Translations under genes and position numbers: made by a program
The notes under the pieces: generated by a model
What the model was told of the DNA's origin: nothing
The model's database searches: none
Seen by the model: only the letters and a program-made list of their open reading frames with translations
Shown: positions 23,163-34,812 of the stretch, piece by piece
Layout of the letters: every line of letters starts with the position of its first letter
Numbering within the stretch: position 1 is the first letter of the stretch
Assembly: GCA_019787685.1 (NCBI GenBank)
Contig: JAHNUO010000005.1
Location: 434,001 to 498,000 of the forward strand
DNA: 64,000 nucleotides
DNA from: Chiua virens
Taxonomy: Eukaryota; Basidiomycota; Agaricomycetes; Boletales; Boletaceae
Direction of reading: 5' to 3'

Positions 23163-24232
23163 ACATTAATAAAGGGTCACATACCTGTTAACAGCATATT
23201 TCACACAAAGCATGATGTTTGCACTTTGTGTGGTCACAAACAGCATTTGTAAACTTTCATCATTTAATGCAGCTGCAGTCTTTTCTAGCACAATCTTGCA
23301 TCCTTCATTGAACTTGTGCATATCTCCAAAAGAAATCACATGAGATACCTCCATCTCACCTGCCCCAATTTCATACAGACCTTTGACTTCAGCATACACT
23401 TTGGGGGGATTTTTTCTCTTTTGCAATCTTTCCCAAACTGTACTATTCCTTAGCATGCTTTTCTCAACTTCCTTTACCTTGGCAAGTTTTTCCTGTTCAG
23501 GTAGTTTCTTGTCCTTGGCTGTCAGGGCAGCCACTGCCAACACTTGCAATGCATCACATTTTGTGAAGACAACTACAACTGGCACTGTCCCGAAAATACA
23601 ATAAAAATAGAACAATGAATGGATATTTAAGAAAAGCCTACCATTCCCTGTTTCACATTCATCAAAAAATGTTTCCTCCGCGGTCAAGATTGCACGGTGT
23701 ATCTGATCCATTGGGATACAGTACCTATGCAACAGTTGTGGTTAGCATGCTGTAAGTGACTCTGTGTTTACCATATAGTGTGGACACGCTTCTTGAGGAA
23801 TGTCGTCTTAGCTCGCTCAGCGACAAAGTCCTTCATCTTGTTAAACTCGTCGACACTGCCGGCTTCAAACCCACGGGAGTCATGGAAGACAAAACCAGGG
23901 GTTGCTTCGAAAGACCATCTCGTTCTCGATATTGTGTTCTCCCCGCTTGGGATGTGTAAGATGGTGACAGCGAGGGTTGATGGTAAACCTGATATTCACC
24001 TCTGCAGACTCTTTGATCTGTGCTAGATCGACCTGATCACAGCCCATCAGCGCACCTGTGAGATCAAAACTTGGCATAGAAACATACCTTCTTCCCTTCT
24101 CTGTCATAGATCTCTGGATTCTCCTTCGAATTACAGATTTGCTTGAGAAGTGTCCGTCTTGCCAGCGTTGGCCCGACCGATAACAAGGATTCGGAACCGT
24201 CCAAATTTCCGTCTGATATGGTCGATCTGCAT
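23163..24232 (-). pseudogene. P-loop GTPase-domain protein of an agaricomycete family, broken and 3'-truncated
   Basis: From ATG at 24232 the minus strand reads FGRFRILVIGRANAGKT, a G1 P-loop. After short introns it gives RGEHNIENEM and HDSRGFEAG (a DxxG G3 motif). Then comes YCIPMDQIHR, then VPVVVVFTKCDAL (G4, TKxD; intron in between), then a charged helical stretch to NIMLCVKYAVNR. The family is common in agaricomycetes; its role is not known to me. An extra base at 24154-24155 breaks the P-loop exon and another in GGGG at 23898-23901 breaks the G3 exon. After the splice donor near 23190 no convincing C-terminal exon follows; instead the 88-bp repeat array begins. A related C-terminal piece may lie at 16011-16451. 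Confidence 0.72.
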
Positions 24233-24239
24233 GATAGTA

Positions 24240-25149
24240 AGAATTGAAGCAGGTGGCTTGATGGATAGGAGTGGTGTTGAGAGTGCAAGAGACAGCCCGC
24301 GATTGCTCGTTAGAGCGTGTGTCAACAACCCACCACAACCCATCCGAATTGCTCCGAGTTTGTGTTATCGAGTTTAGATGATTTATACAAAGCTAATCAG
24401 TCGAGCTAGATAACTCCTGCGCCTCGCCCTCGTCAAGGTCACCACCACCTTCCGTCTGGCCTGCCGAGATTGATTACAGGGTTAGTCTTTCATTCCAGCC
24501 TTCTCATCGTCTCAACAGGTGCTTACTCTGTTTTCTCCTTTATCCGCTTTCCCCCATCGTCTCGCTGTATAATAGTAGCCGTTTTTTGCTTACCCGTCCC
24601 TCCTACGCCCTTTGTGTTTTTGTAGCAATTTTGTATCGTTGTAGCTCTCCTCGTGGCTGGCTAGTGCCACAAGATTGGTGATGCGATTCGTAAGAGGTGT
24701 ATGACTGTCCATTTAAGATGATTGTCTCATGAGCCAAAGCATGAACTTCGTCGTTACTTCCAGCGTACTTACGGTTTGTGGCGATAGCTGAGATCTGGGA
24801 GAAGGTATTCTGGGTGGCCTCATCTAACTCAATGACCAACGACGATGCTCAAACTAGCCCGCGGCGCAGCAACAAAATGAGGTTCAAAGAGACAAGTCGA
24901 CATGATGCTCAGCACGACAATCGCACCTACATTAGGGTTCATGCGGTTCTTTGGTCTCTTGCGGAAACGAAGTAACAAGGGAAGCTAAAACGATCGAGAT
25001 CGACGGAAGAAACTTGGTATTTTCGGCAGCGAACCTTCGTGGCGGTAGAACCGATTTAACCGATGTAGCAGAAAGTGTTGGGGAACAACATCGCCGCATG
25101 ATGATAATATTCGCTGGAAAATGTGGGATGTTGAGAGCCGACGGAGCTC
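24240..25149. other. No recognised gene
   Basis: Short frames only. A 78-codon minus frame at 24603-24839 has ordinary composition (FSQISAIATN) but no family I know. Confidence 0.4.
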
Positions 25150-25760
25150 GGACTCAAGAGATTTCCTCTCGTTCTGGAGCAGGAGGATCCTGCGATACAA
25201 TAGTTTCGTTGGACGAGTCGCTGGCGACGCTGCGTTTCTGCGCCCAGCCATGTTTCCATGTCTTAGCGTCGAGGGATTTGTTTTCCGCCGTTACGTGGCC
25301 ACAAAGATTCACAAGCTCAGGAATTTGCGTAGCTCTCGTACGAAGTTCGTCATTCGCCCGTGCGTCCTTTTCTTGAGGAGCTTCGCCAACCCATTCCATC
25401 GGGCCACGTCAGCGTGCAAAGACCCTTGATATCAGTGAGTACACATTGATCCAAATCGCTGAGTCGAAGAAAGGAGATACCTCGTAGAATGCCGCCTTGA
25501 TTGTTGCGATACCTTCATATGCCTGTCCCTCAGGAATTTCAGTCTCCTCCCAGTTCTAGGTTCTCATCCCGCACGGAACTGACGGACACGGATGCTTGTG
25601 CATATTGTTGGCGGAAGAAGTCTGTCCTTCTGAGCAGAAGCCGTGGTAGACCTCTGCGACTCCGCGGATGGCACTGGCACGGACTTCCTCGAGAAAACGT
25701 AACAGGGATTCTTGTGTCTCCTGCAGCGCCGCACGAAAGGGCCTGGTCAGCAAGTCGTCG
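25150..25760 (-). pseudogene. Unrecognised protein-coding remnant, helical
   Basis: Minus-strand pieces read like one spliced protein. They run from ALQETQESLLRFLEEVRAS and AIRGVAEVYHGFC to YEGIATIKAAFYE, then after an intron (about 25482-25429) LHADVARWNGLAKLLKKR, and finally VNLCGHVTAENKSLDAKTW to a stop at 25154. The pieces change frame two or three times, so it is a decayed gene or one with sequence errors. Predicted mostly amphipathic helix. I cannot name a family. Confidence 0.35.
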
Positions 25761-25918
25761 TCAACTCTCTACAGAAGTACAGACGCACAGCTAGACGCGC
25801 AGAGGTGACTCAGATGATGATGATATTACCGTCATATTAACTGACGTGAACGGTTACTGCATCCACGCCATCTGGGCACGGCATCTTTCCGAATCGCATT
25901 CAGCAATCATGAGACCAC

Positions 25919-25924
25919 TATAAA
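25919..25924 (+). promoter_or_regulatory. TATA box of the AsaB-like copy at 25981
   Basis: TATAAA 57 nt before the start codon. The surrounding CTATAAAGCCYGACCT is shared with the intact copy at 32418, so the promoter was duplicated with the gene. Confidence 0.6.
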
Positions 25925-25980
25925 GCCCGACCTCGCCCGAGTTGGAGACCAGCAAGCCAATTCCTCCTTGGATTCAAAGG

Positions 25981-26955
25981 ATGACTGTCGACGTAGTTTC
26001 TCCCCGAGACGTCCAAACGACGCTCAACTACTATCAGGCCACCAAAGACGACCAGCCGCCTTACTACTACGTCTGTGAGCCTCCTGCCGGTGTCCCACAG
26101 AACAACGTCACTACAGAAATCCACCCCGTCGTCGTCCACGACGCGCGCGGCAAGCAAGACGCGTTCAAATTCGACGTCAGTGGGTTCGAGTGGGTGACGT
26201 CCCCGAGCACGGAGAAAGAATTCGTGGACAAGGCGCGGATCAAAGAGGTGCATTACCCCGAGTGGAGGCGCTATTTATGTAAACCACACGTCCGTGCTAA
26301 AATGCGATCCGGCGGAGTGCAGATCCGTTTACAGCGCCGGGTACGAGGCCTGCGACGGCCGCGAGTCGTGGTCCTGCAGTGCGTTGCGCTTTCAAACTAA
26401 GTGGCATGAGTGGCGTGTGGCTGACGCGACAACGGTAGCATCTCGTGCATGCGGACCAGACCTCAGAGGCCGCCGAGTACCGCGTGCAATCGCATCTCCC
26501 TGAGGACGCTGAGCGTTTGTTGAAAGGGCGTTACCAAATCATCAACGTCTGGCGGTGCGTCCCTACGTCCTCCATGTCCATGGGCCGTTCCCGTCTAACC
26601 CACCGATGCTAGACCGATCGCCAACCCAGTCGCCCACGACTCCCTCGGCCTCGCCGACTTCCGCTCAATTGATGTGCACCCCGACCTCTTCGTGACCCGC
26701 CTGGTCCGTGCGCCGCACGACGGCCAGGTCTGCAGTGTCAAGTACAACCCGAGCCACAAGTGGTACTACCTGGCGGACCAGACCCCGGACAATGTGACAC
26801 TGATCAAGTGTTTTGATTCGGAGACGGACAAGGCGGTGTTGACGCCGCATTCAGCGTTTTCGGACAAGACGAGTCCGGCGGGGGCACCGAGGAGGCAGTC
26901 GATCGAGGTGAGGGCATTGGTGTTTGATAGGGAGCAGGTGTATGCAGGATGGTAG
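25981..26955 (+). pseudogene. AsaB/CmcJ-like oxidoreductase gene with damaged exon 1
   Basis: Three exons matching the intact copy: 25981-26378, 26439-26554, 26613-26955. Exon 2 has the same length (116 nt) and encodes HLVHADQTSEAA and LKGRYQIINVWR; exon 3 encodes PIANPVAHDSLGLADFR, WYYLADQTPDNVTLIK and RQSIEVRAL. Exon 1 begins MTVDVVSPRDVQTTLNYYQ and is sound to about 26262. It then carries several small changes that shift the frame and introduce TAA in the expected KHTGAK-VIIFDHT region; its length is 398 nt where 396 is expected. All splice sites and the final stop survive, so the loss looks recent, or the segment is badly sequenced. Confidence 0.82.
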
Positions 26956-27955
26956 TTTGTATTGCCAGTGGACGCGTGTCGTATGGATCATACATGGTGT
27001 GGATATGCATCATGATCGACTCGCAGGTGAACTTGTACCGTAGCCTGGACGCTCCGTCGTCACCTGGCACACAACAAGGTATGTTATATGATCACCAACA
27101 TCATGGTCGTACTCGGTCGCTTGATCAGCGATACGCGCGGCCCCCAAAAAGGTCCTTACTAAAACCAGACCATTGAGAAGTCGATTCGATCTTGCAAGGA
27201 ACCGATGCTCGACATGTGTTGGGTCCAGTGTTACCTCGCGTGCCATATGTATGAACACGGATATCGCTGCATGCGAGGCTCTGAGGGCTTCTACAGTGAT
27301 GACAGGCGGGGGATGATTCACCCGGACAACGTCCTTACAGATATCAGTCGACAGCGCGTTCATCGGTATTCGTAACTTTAAGTGCCGGCTTCGTGTCTTA
27401 GAATAGGACTTGAGATGGTACAGGGGAGCGCACACCCTTGGTGAATGACCGATGATGGTACGACCCTATCTGAGTGGAGTCATGCAGGGTTTTGAGGAAG
27501 TGGTATGCAGGTATACGTACTGGTACCTCTACAATAAACCGAGTCATCACTCATGCCAACGATGTGGATCGAAGCGAGACTGAAGTGAAGCGTAGTTGAA
27601 CCCGCCAATTTTTTTTTGATAGGCCGCCGCATTGAGTGATCCGAACATTTAAACGTAAACTAAACATCCAGGTGAATGTGGGACATATGTCAAAAGCACT
27701 CAGTGTTTCCATGTTCGGAATGATGGGAGATAGGTTGCTGCGTAAAGACGAACAATAGAATGTGGAATGTGGAACGCACTTGCTTTGGTGGTCGCGCTTT
27801 GTGGACGACACCAACCAAACTTGCCATAAAACACGGCCGAAGGTCTGTGCGGTTTGAAGTAGACGAGAACGTCTAACTCAGACAACAAACCCCTCCGGTC
27901 TCTTGCACTCGTACTAGAAGATCATTAACCCCTTTATTTCCAGTATATCCTCACG
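26956..27955. other. No recognised gene; left part is a duplicated AsaB flank
   Basis: About 27185-27330 resembles 13560-13720, the flank of another AsaB-like relic. Two minus-strand frames (27010-27435, 27700-27888) have no family resemblance. Otherwise nothing is seen. Confidence 0.45.
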
Positions 27956-28673
27956 ATGGTGTCCCAGCCTAAAGGAAAATCCGTCGCCACTACACCCGTC
28001 TCGACTGTGAATCCAGAGACCCTTTGTGGTCTCTCGCGCAAGGAACTTCAGGAGCTCGCCAAGGTACGCAGTGGTAATATTCCGTGCGGCGACATTAACA
28101 CTGGATAGGCACACAATGTGCAGGCGAACCTCAAAAGTGATTGGATCATCCAACAGCTCTCGCGGCTACCCGGGTCAGGGGAGATTAGGTGAGTAACAAA
28201 GGACTGAAGGCGTTTGACCAAGCACTGACGACGTACAATTTAGGCCCGATAAGAAAAAGCGCAAAGAGCTCGCCAAGGTACGTAATGATAATCTTTCATG
28301 CGACATGATTTTGACATTGCGTAGGACGGTATAAAGGGGAACAAGAAAAGTGACAACATCACTGAGAAGCCCGAGCAGTCAGAGAGGAAGAGGTCAAAGA
28401 GGACGAGGTGAGTAACGAAGGACTGATAACGTTGGACGAAGCGCTGATGATAGACGATTGAGGCCTGTTGAAGAGGACCGTGAAGAGGGTCCGTTCAGGA
28501 AAAGGAGAAAGATGGGAGCGTCCTTTGAAGGACCCAAGCGACGGTCATTGTCCCCAGAAACTGTGGAATTAGTGAGGTCCGTGCTTTTAGTAAAAAAAAA
28601 CCGGGATATACAGGATGCACACCGCGAACGGTTTGAAGTGCAGGTCAAGGTCAAGAAAGCCGTAGAACAGTGA
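27956..28673 (+). CDS. Small nuclear protein with SAP-like helix-extended-helix motif, 171 aa
   Basis: Five exons: 27956-28063, 28109-28188, 28244-28277, 28325-28407, 28463-28673, all joining in frame. Residues about 27-57 read LSRKELQELAKAHNVQANLKSDWIIQQL, split by an intron, which fits the SAP/HeH pattern used for DNA or chromatin binding. The rest is rich in Lys and Arg with likely nuclear signals (KKKRK, ERKRSKRTR, RKRRK) and a C-terminal amphipathic helix. Exons 3-4 with their introns look like a weakened copy of exons 1-2 (RKELAK; GIKGNKKSDNI). Function beyond nucleic-acid binding is not inferable. Confidence 0.72.
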
Positions 28674-29338
28674 CAATTGAATCTGTAGGCAAGCATTGGG
28701 TTTCGCGGCTGAGCCTCCTCTGGAGGACGTCACACCCATAATAGAGCATTTTCTCGATTTTGTACGATTGTCGGATGGAAGCGAAGCTAGGATTGTGTGT
28801 GCAAATTTGAGATTTGTAGATGCTATACCCTGAACCAGATACCATATTTCAAGAACTGAAGACCGTCGTTCTGATTAGAGGTCCAAATGATTTGAGGTTG
28901 AAAACATACCTTGACATACTTCCACAAAGTTTCACACCCAGTTGCGCTTCATTTTCGTAACCAAAGCCATCTAGGACGTTGCCAATGATTTTAAACTCAA
29001 AAGTCTTCAGAGCTGGTGGAAACTTACCTGCTTGGAAATCAATGGCTCATACTACCCGCGGTCATGGCTGTTGCAAGCTGACAATCAATTGGTGTTTCGC
29101 CGGTTTCGGAGTTTCACGTCGACTCGTGGTCACGATTGTTGTTCGACGAACACCCCAATTAAGTCTTCAAGTTGAGTTGAATTATCCGGAGTTACTCTTC
29201 AGCAAGCCTCTATCAAGTCAGACTCCATCCACATCGATATGGTCGTCCTCGACGAACGTTCTCTTTCAAGTTGAACTATCCCGCAGATACATACCCTTCA
29301 GTAAGTCCTTGACAGTCGAGAAAACTGTCGCAGTCAAC
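28674..29338. other. No recognised gene
   Basis: Contains an imperfect direct repeat (TTCAAGTTGARTTATCC near 29166 and 29264) about 100 bp apart. Nothing else is supported. Confidence 0.45.
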
Positions 29339-29339
29339 G

Positions 29340-30100
29340 GTTCAAACGATGCTCAACTATTATCAAGCCGCCAAAGATGACCAACTACCCTACTACTACA
29401 TTGGTGGGCGGGCCGCAGGGGTGCCACAGAACAATGTCACCACGGAGATCTGGCCCGTCGTCGTGCACGACGTTTGAGGCAAGCGATCTCGAGTGATTGA
29501 CGTCCTCCAGCGCAGAGAAAGAGTTCGTGGACAAGGTGCGGAAGAAGATGTATATTCAGGAGGATTCTGGCTGAGTGGATAGCTGCGAGTCGTGGTCCTG
29601 CGGTGAGTCGTACTTGCTGAGTGATGTGGGTGAGTTGGACATCGCTCATACGGTGCAGACCAGACCGCGGACGCTGCGAAATACCGCGTCACATCTCTTC
29701 TCTCCGAGGATGCCGAGCGCTGTTGGAAGGACGATGTCAAGTAACCAATCCCTGGAGGTGAGGCCTGACGTCCGCCACATCCTTTGCCGTCACCAACCTG
29801 TCGACAGTTAGACCCCGATCGCCAACCCAGTCGCCCATGATGCATGACCCCTCGACTCCACTGACTTTTGCTCCATCGACCTCCGGATCTCGTCGCAACC
29901 CGGCTGGTCCAGCCTCCTTTCGACGATCAGGTATGCGGCGTCAAGTAGAACTCGGGCCATAAGTAGTACTACCTTTCCGATCAGACGCCAGAACGAGGTG
30001 ACGTTCATCAAGTGTTTTCATTCGGATATGGGCAAGACGGGGTTGACTCAAATTTTTCGGATAGGACGAGTCCGCCGCCGCGTAGGTATACGATACGGCG
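29340..30100 (+). pseudogene. Relic of an AsaB-like oxidoreductase gene, all three exons present but broken
   Basis: Sequence runs parallel to the copy at 25981: the LNYYQAAKDDQLPYYYIG start; GVPQNNVTTEIWPVVVHD, then TGA at 29476; an HTVQTRPRT remnant of the H-x-DQT region; a damaged exon 3 from ACCCCGATCGCCAACCCAGT at 29813; then TAGTACTACCTTTCCGATCAGACG and GAGGTGACGTTCATCAAGTG. There are multiple stops and deletions. Its N-terminus, before LNYYQ, is missing. Non-functional. Confidence 0.82.
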
Positions 30101-30423
30101 TGAGCGCATCGCGGATGGTTATATCGCGTGGATAGGTGCCTGATGTGACTTGTAACGTAGTCGCCACTGCGGTAGCAGAAACTATCGATCCACAGGTTGT
30201 CACCCGAAGTATCCATACGAAAGAGACTAAGATGTGTAGATTACAAAGGGGAAAATATGACGAACTAGGCAAAAGAGACTCGGCGGCGTAATGGCGATGA
30301 GAGATGCACGAGACTAAGCCTACGGGGAAGTTCTGTTCTACTTCTCTACTTAAATGCTGGTAGACAGTCTGAACACTGACCACTGTAATATGAAATCTTG
30401 ATCTACTAGACATGGTGAGATGA

Positions 30424-30446
30424 GGTATAAAATAAAATAAAATAAA
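30424..30446. repeat. Microsatellite (TAAAA)n
   Basis: About four to five TAAAA units in a row. Confidence 0.85.
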
Positions 30447-31303
30447 AAGTAATGTAGTAGACCACTTACATAAGTTGTTGCAGCACGATAGGCGCGAGAG
30501 GAACTTAGTTAGACGAGATGGTAGTCGAGAGGCAGGAATCTATTAGGAGTCTCCTATCGACAGATGACGTGTAGCTACAGTCGGCATCAGGCCGAGTGAG
30601 GCTTGCTATTGTTTGGCGTAATCAAAGGACTTCGAGTCCAACATAAGTAAATACTACAAATTAAAACAATGCTTGTCTCTCCTATGCGGAAACGATGGTC
30701 TCGTCTTCAACGTCAACGCCGGAGAGGGACAGGTGATTTGAAGGTGGCGACCAGAGATAATTGGGGTAGACATGTATTGAAGATGTGATGAATCCGCCAC
30801 AATGGACTAGTCTTTTGGATAACTTGAACGGTGGTGAGCTCTGACGAGTTTGTCGATGCCAACCGTTGTTGATCCCGTGCGTCTTAATCGGGGGCCTCCC
30901 GAAGTTGGAAGCGATTTAGCGGCGTTCCATTCCTGATTTGAGGTCGAGCTTGTCTCCACTCAGGCTGAATGACTGACTAGAAGCACATTGTCAGTCAAAT
31001 TAGAACATGCTAACTTGCCATTAATTTGCCGATACTCGGGTCACCTTAAGAAGAGGTTCGCACGACTATGTAGTACTATGTACTCTCACTGCGCAGCTGC
31101 GATTAGATCAGTACTTTGCCAATTTCGTTCCTGGAACCGACGAGGGCCCGGGAGAGAGCTCGTTACTCGTGCGCTGCTGCGCTTTACAGTCGAAAACAAA
31201 ACAAGGTGAGAAATTGATTTCGGCACTAGTAGATGAGTTCCTCCGTCCAAAGTGGCCACTGGCAGTTCAAGTTCGACAGATTGTCGGGGGATCCGGGAGT
31301 GGT

Positions 31304-31325
31304 CATTCTCCAAATTTGGAGAATG
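31304..31325. repeat. Perfect 22-bp palindrome
   Basis: CATTCTCCAAA followed by its exact reverse complement TTTGGAGAATG with no spacer. It could extrude a hairpin or bind a dimeric protein; no gene starts next to it. Confidence 0.8.
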
Positions 31326-32134
31326 TTTTGCTCGGATCCCTATCCTTAGACTTCGGGGTTGTAAATTAAAGTTATTCCCAAAAATGACTACTTACCTTCC
31401 GGTCGTCTCAGGACCCCTGCCTTGTGGAATTCCCTCCTCAGACTCCGTTTGTGGAATCTGCGACCTTCTTGGGTTGCTTGACAGGATCAATCGATTCATT
31501 TCCGCAGCGTGCGGTGATCGGGATTCAGCCCGCATAATTATGGGGACGAAGTTCAAGAATGATATATGTTCGACACCAAATCTGTCCTTGCGCATATACC
31601 AAAGTTTCTCGGTTGCATTTCCGTCATATCAAAGGTTTCGCCCGTTTGGGGCGTCAAAGTACGTCGAGCTCCTCACAGACCCATATTTGGTCCGTTCTCT
31701 ACATAGGCCCACATTGGAGGTGCTTTGCTGGAGATCGGAAAACTGTAATGCGGCGAAGATGCTGTTTGATTAGGATGAAAGTGCTCTCGTCCCTGTGGCT
31801 ACAATGTCTTCTACGCACATAACTGCTGTGAAGTTTTGAGTTCGTCCCTGTCTCAGTGACTCAGTGAATCCGGACGCGCTGCTAGCCTGATTGTGTTGCC
31901 CCCTTGTCCTCGCCGTCTGTCCCTGACAGCATGGGCCATGGGCCAGACGCGTGTCCCGGGGGATGAGAATTATATGGAGGCCTGCTGTGAGCTATGCACT
32001 ATGATACGAGTGACATACATACTGATTTCCAGTCTCGCGCTCTCTGTGATCTTGACGGCAGTCAGGTCTTGAATGGAAGCCTTTTCGGATCCAAGATGGC
32101 GGGCGCGAATAGTGTACGTGAAACTGATGCAATG

Positions 32135-32215
32135 CTGTGGCTCCCACTTTCGCGCCGAATCCTCAATCGACACGACCTCTTCGATTTGATGACTCTATTG
32201 GCTGACGTGAGCGGA
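32135..32215 (+). pseudogene. Short fragment resembling FOX2 exon 10
   Basis: CTCCCACTTTCGCGCCGAATCCTCAATCGACACGACC matches the FOX2 segment at about 9368-9418 over some 50 bp (GCCGAATCCTCAATCG is exact). It lies 200 bp before the intact AsaB-like gene. The match is short, so chance or another dehydrogenase gene cannot be excluded. Confidence 0.4.
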
Positions 32216-32324
32216 GCGTATTTCGCCGATGGCTCATTGTACGGCTGTCATGGTCCAGCATTGTGCGGATTCTTCTCATTCTGAGATCCACCTTGAACGG
32301 TCAATTACGAGAACCCGACCAGCC

Positions 32325-32330
32325 TATAAA
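32325..32330 (+). promoter_or_regulatory. TATA box of the intact AsaB-like gene
   Basis: TATAAA 88 nt before the start codon, within CTATAAAGCCTGACCT, which is shared with the copy at 25981. Confidence 0.6.
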
Positions 32331-32417
32331 GCCTGACCTGAGTAGAATCTAAGACTAGCAACCCCCACCAGGCTACACGTACAGTAACTCAACCTCTTTT
32401 ATCTCGCGATTCGAATT

Positions 32418-33388
32418 ATGGCCATTGACGTACTTGGTCCACGAGACGTCCAGACGACGCTCAACCAATATCATTCGACGGAATCTCCGGGACAACTGCC
32501 ATACTTTTACGTCGGCCCCCCTCCTGAAGGTGTTCCACGGCATAATTCGAAGGTGGAACCTCATCCTGTTGTCATCCACGACGCGCGAGGGAAGCAGGAA
32601 GGGTTTGGGCTTGAAATCACTGGCTTCGAATGGAAGACGTACCCCAGTGGGGAGAAGACCTTTTATGACGAGGAGAGGATCAAAAAAGTATACTACCCCG
32701 AGGTGGAGAAACTGTTGATGGAGCACGTGGGTGCAAAGAAGGTCATTATTTTCGACCACACAGTCAGGAGGAAACCGCTACCGGGTGAGGATGAGAAGGA
32801 GCGTGGTCCTCTGGTGAGTTTTCGTCCGTTACTGCAGACGTCGTCGCCGGGGCGCTGACAGCAATGGTTACCTTTCGTGGATATAGCACTTTGCTCATTG
32901 TGATCAAACTCCTGAAGCCGCGAAACATCGTGTCGAGGCACTTTGCCCCGACGAAGCTGAGAAGCTGTTGAAGGGGCGATACCAGGTGATCAATGTCTGG
33001 AGGTGAGTTTGGTGTCCGTGGTGGTATTCAACGTGTACTGACAGTGGACGCGTATTTTAGACCCATTGACAACCCAGTCGCACACAATCCCCTTGCCCTG
33101 GCTGATTTTCGCACCCTCAATGTCGACACCGATTTAATTCAGATGAAATTGATCATGGCTAACGGCCTGGAGATCATGTTGTATGGTATCAAGAATAACC
33201 CCTCCCAAAAGTGGTACTACTTGTCCGATCAGACACCGGATGAGGTAACAATCTTCAAGTGTTTCGACTCGGATTTCAGCAAGCCGTGGGTGACGCCACA
33301 TTCCGCGTTTCCGGACAAGACGAGCCCTCCGGATGCGCCAGCCAGGCAGTCGATCGAAGTCAGGGCGATGATATTTTATGCGGACTAA
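32418..33388 (+). CDS. AsaB/CmcJ-like (GA4-desaturase-type) oxidoreductase, 279 aa
   Basis: Three exons (32418-32813, 32887-33002, 33061-33388) join in frame from MAIDVLGPRDVQ to a TAA. Family marks are GVPRHNSKVEPHPVVIHDAR near the N-terminus, KKVIIFDHTVRR, then HFAHCDQTPEAA (the H-x-D region), LKGRYQVINVWRPI, HNPLALADFRTL, QKWYYLSDQTPDEV and RQSIEVRAM. Members such as AsaB and CTB9 act in fungal secondary metabolism as hydroxylases or desaturases; the substrate here is unknown. It is the only copy of six in the window that is fully open. It has its own TATA box. No clear biosynthetic backbone gene is nearby, but a CYP63-like P450 lies 17 kb away. Confidence 0.9.
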
Positions 33389-34812
33389 AGGAAGAATTGA
33401 GGGCTTGGTGTGACGGGTAGATGGGGTCCTAGTTTGTTGAAGTAGCATCATGGACACGCAGTCTCCCGGTCTCTCAACAGGCCATGTGTGTACTTGTAGT
33501 GATGGTTCCACCTAGTCCTTCGTCAATAGATGTCGAAGCTCAAACGCTCTGGTTTAGCCTTGCTTTATCATCGAGCATGATAGTTTTCTTTGCACCTGTG
33601 CTGGTTGGAGCCGTGGCATGTTGCGATCTCATTTATGTTCATTGAATGTTCGTCCACTGGCATTGGTAGGTCTTGAATTTTCTGCTTTTCAATTCTCGCG
33701 AATGCGTTGCCGCGCAGGCAGCCTTGGATGCGTTCGACTCAAAACTAAAGAGGCTCGTGGGCTTTGCCGAGAGCGACTGCCCTGGAAACATCCATATGAC
33801 GGCTCCGAACGGGCCGTCGCCGAATTGCAACGTGCCAATTGGCGGACGCCGGATGTATGCGGCCTGGACTATAAGTAGTAAAAGCGCCCGGAGTCCCTCG
33901 GCAGGTGCTTCCTCCCGGATCTGTCCTCACCTGCGCCATTCAACATTGTCCGACATTGTTTGTTCATGCGATATAAGGTCGATACTTTTGTGTTCGGGTG
34001 GAAGCCGACCGTGGCCGACGGTGGAAACACTGCGGGTATCTGCGACAGGGCAATGGAACAGGAACGTTCGATACGGGTAACTATGACTCACTTAGTCCTT
34101 ACTGACAGCAAGGCCTTATGTCCGGCTGCTCATCGACGTTCACCACAGGGCGGCGAATTCGCTAGATCCGTCTCAGAGCTGTCTGTCAAACGACTCGCAC
34201 ACCGAACGACGCGTTGGGACCCAAGGCACCCAGTAATTATGACTAATACTTATGTAACACAACACTGGTAGGCACTTGTGTCATGAATTAGATTTAGATC
34301 ACTCTCTCACTGGCATGCCGACCATTGATCCCAACCTTCTTGCACTGAAGTTGGGGAGTACATCTATCTTCTAGCTCAGCTTCGCATGTTCTGAGTCACA
34401 ACACGGTACATAGCCAACATGCTTAGTAAACTGTATTTGTGTTCACTACCCATCCGTGGTGTCACGTCTGACGGACCTACGAAGGAACTGAGAACCCTGG
34501 ACGATATCACTTCGGGTTCAAAACATTGCCTTACTCGCACAGCCCGTTGCCGGAGCTAGGTTTGTCCGATTGAAACTAATTTAGATCATCAATCTTGAGA
34601 ACACCTATAAGAAGGTATACGCCACTGGCAAGCTTTTGATTCACAAGAGTGACCACTATCCAGCCGGGCTCCTTGTGTACTGATCGCTTGCTGCAGTTGA
34701 AGCAGGATGTCCCTTACAATCGCACAGACCGCAGGTTTACAAACGTCCAAGGTGTGGTTTTCTAGTGATCATCGTCGGTCGAGTTGTTAATGTTCTGAGA
34801 ACCAGTACTTCA
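33389..34812. other. No recognised gene
   Basis: No frame resembles a known family. The right end may contain leader sequence or a further upstream exon of the membrane-protein gene at 34813; I could not define one. Confidence 0.45.

Larger units (their letters stand above)
30101..32134. other. No recognised gene
   Basis: Holds a TAAAA microsatellite (about 30424-30446) and a 22-bp palindrome at 31304-31325. The longest frame (31252-31773, plus) has no family resemblance and atypical composition. Possibly old decayed DNA. Confidence 0.45.

Noticed and set aside
31252..31773. 173-codon plus-strand frame
   Set aside because: No family resemblance, atypical composition and no splice or promoter context.
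32418..33388. Biosynthetic gene cluster around the AsaB-like gene
   Set aside because: No polyketide synthase, peptide synthetase or terpene cyclase is present nearby; the P450 is 17 kb away beyond housekeeping genes.
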